The position numbers and the translations under genes are program-made. A model generated the notes under the pieces. The model saw only the letters and a program-made list of their open reading frames with translations, did not search any database and was not told where the DNA came from. From assembly GCF_004137085.1 (NCBI RefSeq), contig NZ_QYBC01000008.1, forward strand, positions 169,155 to 233,154: a stretch of 64,000 nucleotides of DNA, in the 5' to 3' direction. The DNA is from Lichenibacterium ramalinae (GTDB lineage: Bacteria; Pseudomonadota; Alphaproteobacteria; Rhizobiales; Beijerinckiaceae). Below are positions 61,533 to 64,000 of this stretch, piece by piece (position 1 is the first letter of the stretch; each line of letters starts with the position of its first letter).

Positions 61533-64000
61533 ATGACCTCCTTCAAAGAACCGAATTTCAGCTACACCGAGGCCACGCTCCGGCGCGAGGTCCAAACCGA
61601 CAATTCCCACTGGGAGTTGATGTACAAGGCGATGCTGGCCCAGCTGATGACCTATGTCGATGCGGCGGTGGCGCGTGCGCTCGCCGAACACGGCATCGAC
61701 GAGACGTTCACGGCACGGGCGCAGGCGAGCGCCAGGGCCGCGGCCCAGACCTATGCGGGCCAGGGTCACGGACACGGCCACGCCGGCACGGAGCGGGGCA
61801 CCGAGCCCGGCGCCTCGCCCCATGCCGCCGCCGACGCGCACCGCTACGACCCCGCCATGGCGGGGCCCTTCTCGGGCGTCGTGCTGCCGCCGTGGCTGCA
61901 GCCCTTCACCTTGCCCGAGCAGGTGCGGTTCACCCGCACCCCCGATGCGCTGCTGCACCGGTCCGCCGCAGACCACGAGGCTCACCTTGCCGCCGACGAG
62001 GACGGGGCATCGGCAGAGGTCGACGACGCGGTGCCGACCTGGAAGAAGCCGGTCGTGCTGCCCGCCAACGTCCGGTTCAACCGCACCCCCTACCCCACCA
62101 AGCCGGCCGGCTCCCCGGACGACGACACCGTCGGCGCCCAGACCTTCACGGGCGAGGCGGAACCGCACGCCTCCGACGATGCCGGCCGCGACGGCGTGGT
62201 GATCGCGCTCGCCGACGTGCAGGCCGAACGCGCCCTCGCCGCCGCAGCCCTCACGGCTGTCGAGGTCGCCGCCGCCACGGCGCCGGTGCCCGAAGGCGCG
62301 GCCCTGCCGGCCTGGTTCGACCCCGCCGCCGAGGCGACCCAGCCCCAGTCCGAGCCCCAATCCCTGCCGCAACCCGACGACGACCTCACCGCAGCCTGGC
62401 TTCGGGCCCATGAGCGCACGGTCGTCCAGAGGGGCCTGCGGCTGACGCCGGACCAGTCCCTCGGCGACGTCCTGGCGGCCGTCGAGGCCGTGGCGCTCGA
62501 CCCCGCGGCCTCGGTCCATCCCTACGGCGACGCCAGCCTCGTCACCACCCCGCCCGCCGCCGGCTCGGCGGAGGTTGCCGTGTCGGTAGCGGAGGCTGCC
62601 GCCCCCGTGGCGGCCGAGCCCGCCCCGGCGATCGACGCCACCCTGCATCCTTACGGCGACGTCGCCTTCTGGATCGAAGGGCTCGCCGAGCCGCTGGCGG
62701 CGCCGGCGCCTGCGGCCAAGGGCGAGCCGTCGTCCCATCCCTTCGGCCTCGTGGGCCTGGGATCGCTCGTCGCCACCACCCCGGCTCCGGCCGCCGCCAC
62801 CCCGGCTCCGGCCGCTCCCGTCGCGGAACTGCTGGCCTTGCCGGCCCCGGCGTGGCTCGTCCTGCCCGAGCCGATCGTGGTTGCGCCACCGGCCGCGCCG
62901 GCTGTCGCGGAGATGCTCGAGGACGCCGTCGTGGCGGCGGCCGAGGATTTCGGCCCTTACGGGGACCCGCGCCTGTGGGCCACCCCGGTGTCGGAGGCCC
63001 TGCCCGCCTCCGAACTCCCGGCGGTCCCCTCGGACGAGGGGCAGGCCGAGACGGCCGCCGCGCCCGAGGTCGGTCCCTACGGCGATTCGAGCCTGTGGCT
63101 GACGCTGATCGGCGCCGAGGTTCCGGCCGCCACCCCTGCCCCGGCGGCCGACGCCGCCCCGGCCGAGACCGTGCTGCCGGCGCCGACCGTCGCCCTGCCG
63201 GTCGGCATCGCGTCGCCGGCCGATGCCCGGGCCTTCGCCGGGCCGGTCCGCACCGGCATCCGCCGCGGCCTCGGGACCCAGCACGGCCTCGCGCCCTTCG
63301 AGATGACGAACCGCGTCACCTCCGACCCGGAACTCTACGAGGACCCGCCGCTCGACCTGCTGATGCCGACGCCCGAGCCGACCGGCGAGGTGCTGTCGAG
63401 CGGCGCGCTCGAGCAGAACGCCCGGCTGCTCGAAGGCGTTCTGGAGGAGTTCGGCGTGCGCGGCGAGATCATCGACGTGCGCCCCGGCCCGGTGGTGACG
63501 CTCTACGAACTCGAGCCCGCCCCCGGCACCAAGTCGAGCCGCGTCATCGGCCTCGCCGACGACATCGCCCGGTCCATGTCGGCGGTGTCGGCCCGCGTGG
63601 CCGTCGTGCAGGGCCGCAACGTCATCGGCATCGAGCTGCCGAATCAGCGGCGCGAAACCGTGTTCCTGCGCGAGCTGATCGCCGCCGAGGACTTCTCCGA
63701 GTCCAAGCACAAGCTCGCCATCGCGCTCGGCAAGACCATCGGGGGCGAAAGCGTCATCGTCGACCTCGCCCGCATGCCGCACCTGCTCGTCGCCGGCACC
63801 ACCGGCTCGGGCAAGTCGGTCGCCATCAACACCATGATCCTGTCGATCCTCTACCAGATGCGCCCGGAGGAGTGCCGGCTCATCATGATCGACCCCAAGA
63901 TGCTGGAACTCTCCATCTACGAGGGCATCCCGCACCTGCTGACGCCCGTCGTCACCGACCCCAAGAAGGCCGTCGTGGCCCTGAAATGGGCGGTGCGCGA
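61533..64000 (+). CDS. ftsK: FtsK/SpoIIIE-type DNA translocase without membrane domain, 5' part
   Basis: The frame stays open to the right window edge; about 822 residues are visible. The end is a canonical FtsK motor: [53 protein letters not shown] region, Walker [11 protein letters not shown] near residue 755 and Walker [22 protein letters not shown]. The N-terminal 560 residues are soluble: a helical start ([13 protein letters not shown]...), two VRF-T/N-RTP blocks (131, 180) and an Ala/Pro-rich linker carrying five [HG]P[YF]G-D type motifs (329, 372, 402, 474, 514), the last followed by SSLW. No membrane segments are present, and a stop at 61497 excludes an N-terminal extension. A GTG at 61506 is an alternative start. 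Confidence 0.92.
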   Translation, partial: MTSFKEPNFSYTEATLRREVQTDNSHWELMYKAMLAQLMTYVDAAVARALAEHGIDETFTARAQASARAAAQTYAGQGHGHGHAGTERGTEPGASPHAAADAHRYDPAMAGPFSGVVLPPWLQPFTLPEQVRFTRTPDALLHRSAADHEAHLAADEDGASAEVDDAVPTWKKPVVLPANVRFNRTPYPTKPAGSPDDDTVGAQTFTGEAEPHASDDAGRDGVVIALADVQAERALAAAALTAVEVAAATAPVPEGAALPAWFDPAAEATQPQSEPQSLPQPDDDLTAAWLRAHERTVVQRGLRLTPDQSLGDVLAAVEAVALDPAASVHPYGDASLVTTPPAAGSAEVAVSVAEAAAPVAAEPAPAIDATLHPYGDVAFWIEGLAEPLAAPAPAAKGEPSSHPFGLVGLGSLVATTPAPAAATPAPAAPVAELLALPAPAWLVLPEPIVVAPPAAPAVAEMLEDAVVAAAEDFGPYGDPRLWATPVSEALPASELPAVPSDEGQAETAAAPEVGPYGDSSLWLTLIGAEVPAATPAPAADAAPAETVLPAPTVALPVGIASPADARAFAGPVRTGIRRGLGTQHGLAPFEMTNRVTSDPELYEDPPLDLLMPTPEPTGEVLSSGALEQNARLLEGVLEEFGVRGEIIDVRPGPVVTLYELEPAPGTKSSRVIGLADDIARSMSAVSARVAVVQGRNVIGIELPNQRRETVFLRELIAAEDFSESKHKLAIALGKTIGGESVIVDLARMPHLLVAGTTGSGKSVAINTMILSILYQMRPEECRLIMIDPKMLELSIYEGIPHLLTPVVTDPKKAVVALKWAVR

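Overview
The window is a very GC-rich chromosomal segment, about 70% by eye, with dense genes, ATGA, GTGA or TGATG overlaps inside operons and frequent GTG starts. Gene content and order point to an alphaproteobacterium of the Hyphomicrobiales (Rhizobiales), plausibly near Methylobacteriaceae or Beijerinckiaceae. Signs are the ppiD-trpE pair, tpiA-secG-pyrG-kdsA, metallo-type KdsA, an imuA-imuB-dnaE2 cassette under a GAAC-N7-GAAC LexA box, a cytosolic FtsK and a DUF2076 protein. The genus call is inference. I see no insertion sequence, phage, CRISPR array or rRNA. One tRNA gene, tRNA-Ser(UGA), is present.

Region by region. 1-2.4 kb: 3' part of a DUF4132 gene and a small unknown. 2.5-8.6 kb: cysS-GNAT, then two cyclophilins around a secreted TonB-C-like protein, then queA-tgt. 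8.6-15 kb, mostly minus: trpE and ppiD, an aldo/keto reductase, and a HisKA-REC-class III cyclase fusion. 15-21 kb, plus: tpiA, secG, pyrG, a VOC protein, kdsA and an acyltransferase. 21-25 kb: queF, a GlcNAc-kinase-like gene, a second aldo/keto reductase, a PsiF-like protein, two small ORFs and the tRNA. 25-35 kb, plus: a gamma-glutamyltransferase homologue, rlpA, and an operon dacF-like/tmk/holB/metG/tatD/MBL/GNAT. 35.7-38.4 kb, minus: preT-preA. 38.5-45.6 kb: sugar kinase, exported MsrA, secreted unknown, mtnA, mmsA with a divergent LysR gene, DUF2076 protein. 45.7-50.4 kb, minus: an ABC transporter (fused double permease plus ATPase) and an MFS exporter ending in a tandem hairpin array. 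50.8-57.1 kb: SOS mutagenesis operon and a frameshifted small ORF. 57.1-64 kb: bioY, an MBL hydrolase, two Tat-exported phosphatases and the 5' part of an ftsK gene.

Functional links. QueF, QueA and Tgt supply three steps of queuosine synthesis from separate loci. ImuA, ImuB and DnaE2 form one translesion mutasome. PreT and PreA form dihydropyrimidine dehydrogenase, with a near-perfect RutR-type operator upstream. KdsA serves LPS, while RlpA and the carboxypeptidase serve peptidoglycan.

Most notable points: a Tgt that has lost three of four zinc ligands; a five-unit array of hairpins with GAAA or GAAG loops that starts inside the MFS stop codon; an FtsK with no membrane domain but five spaced PYGD-type motifs; a catalytically intact cyclase fused to a HisKA domain without a kinase ATPase; and a run of hairpins between secG and pyrG. 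All family calls rest on motif recognition, as no database search was possible.
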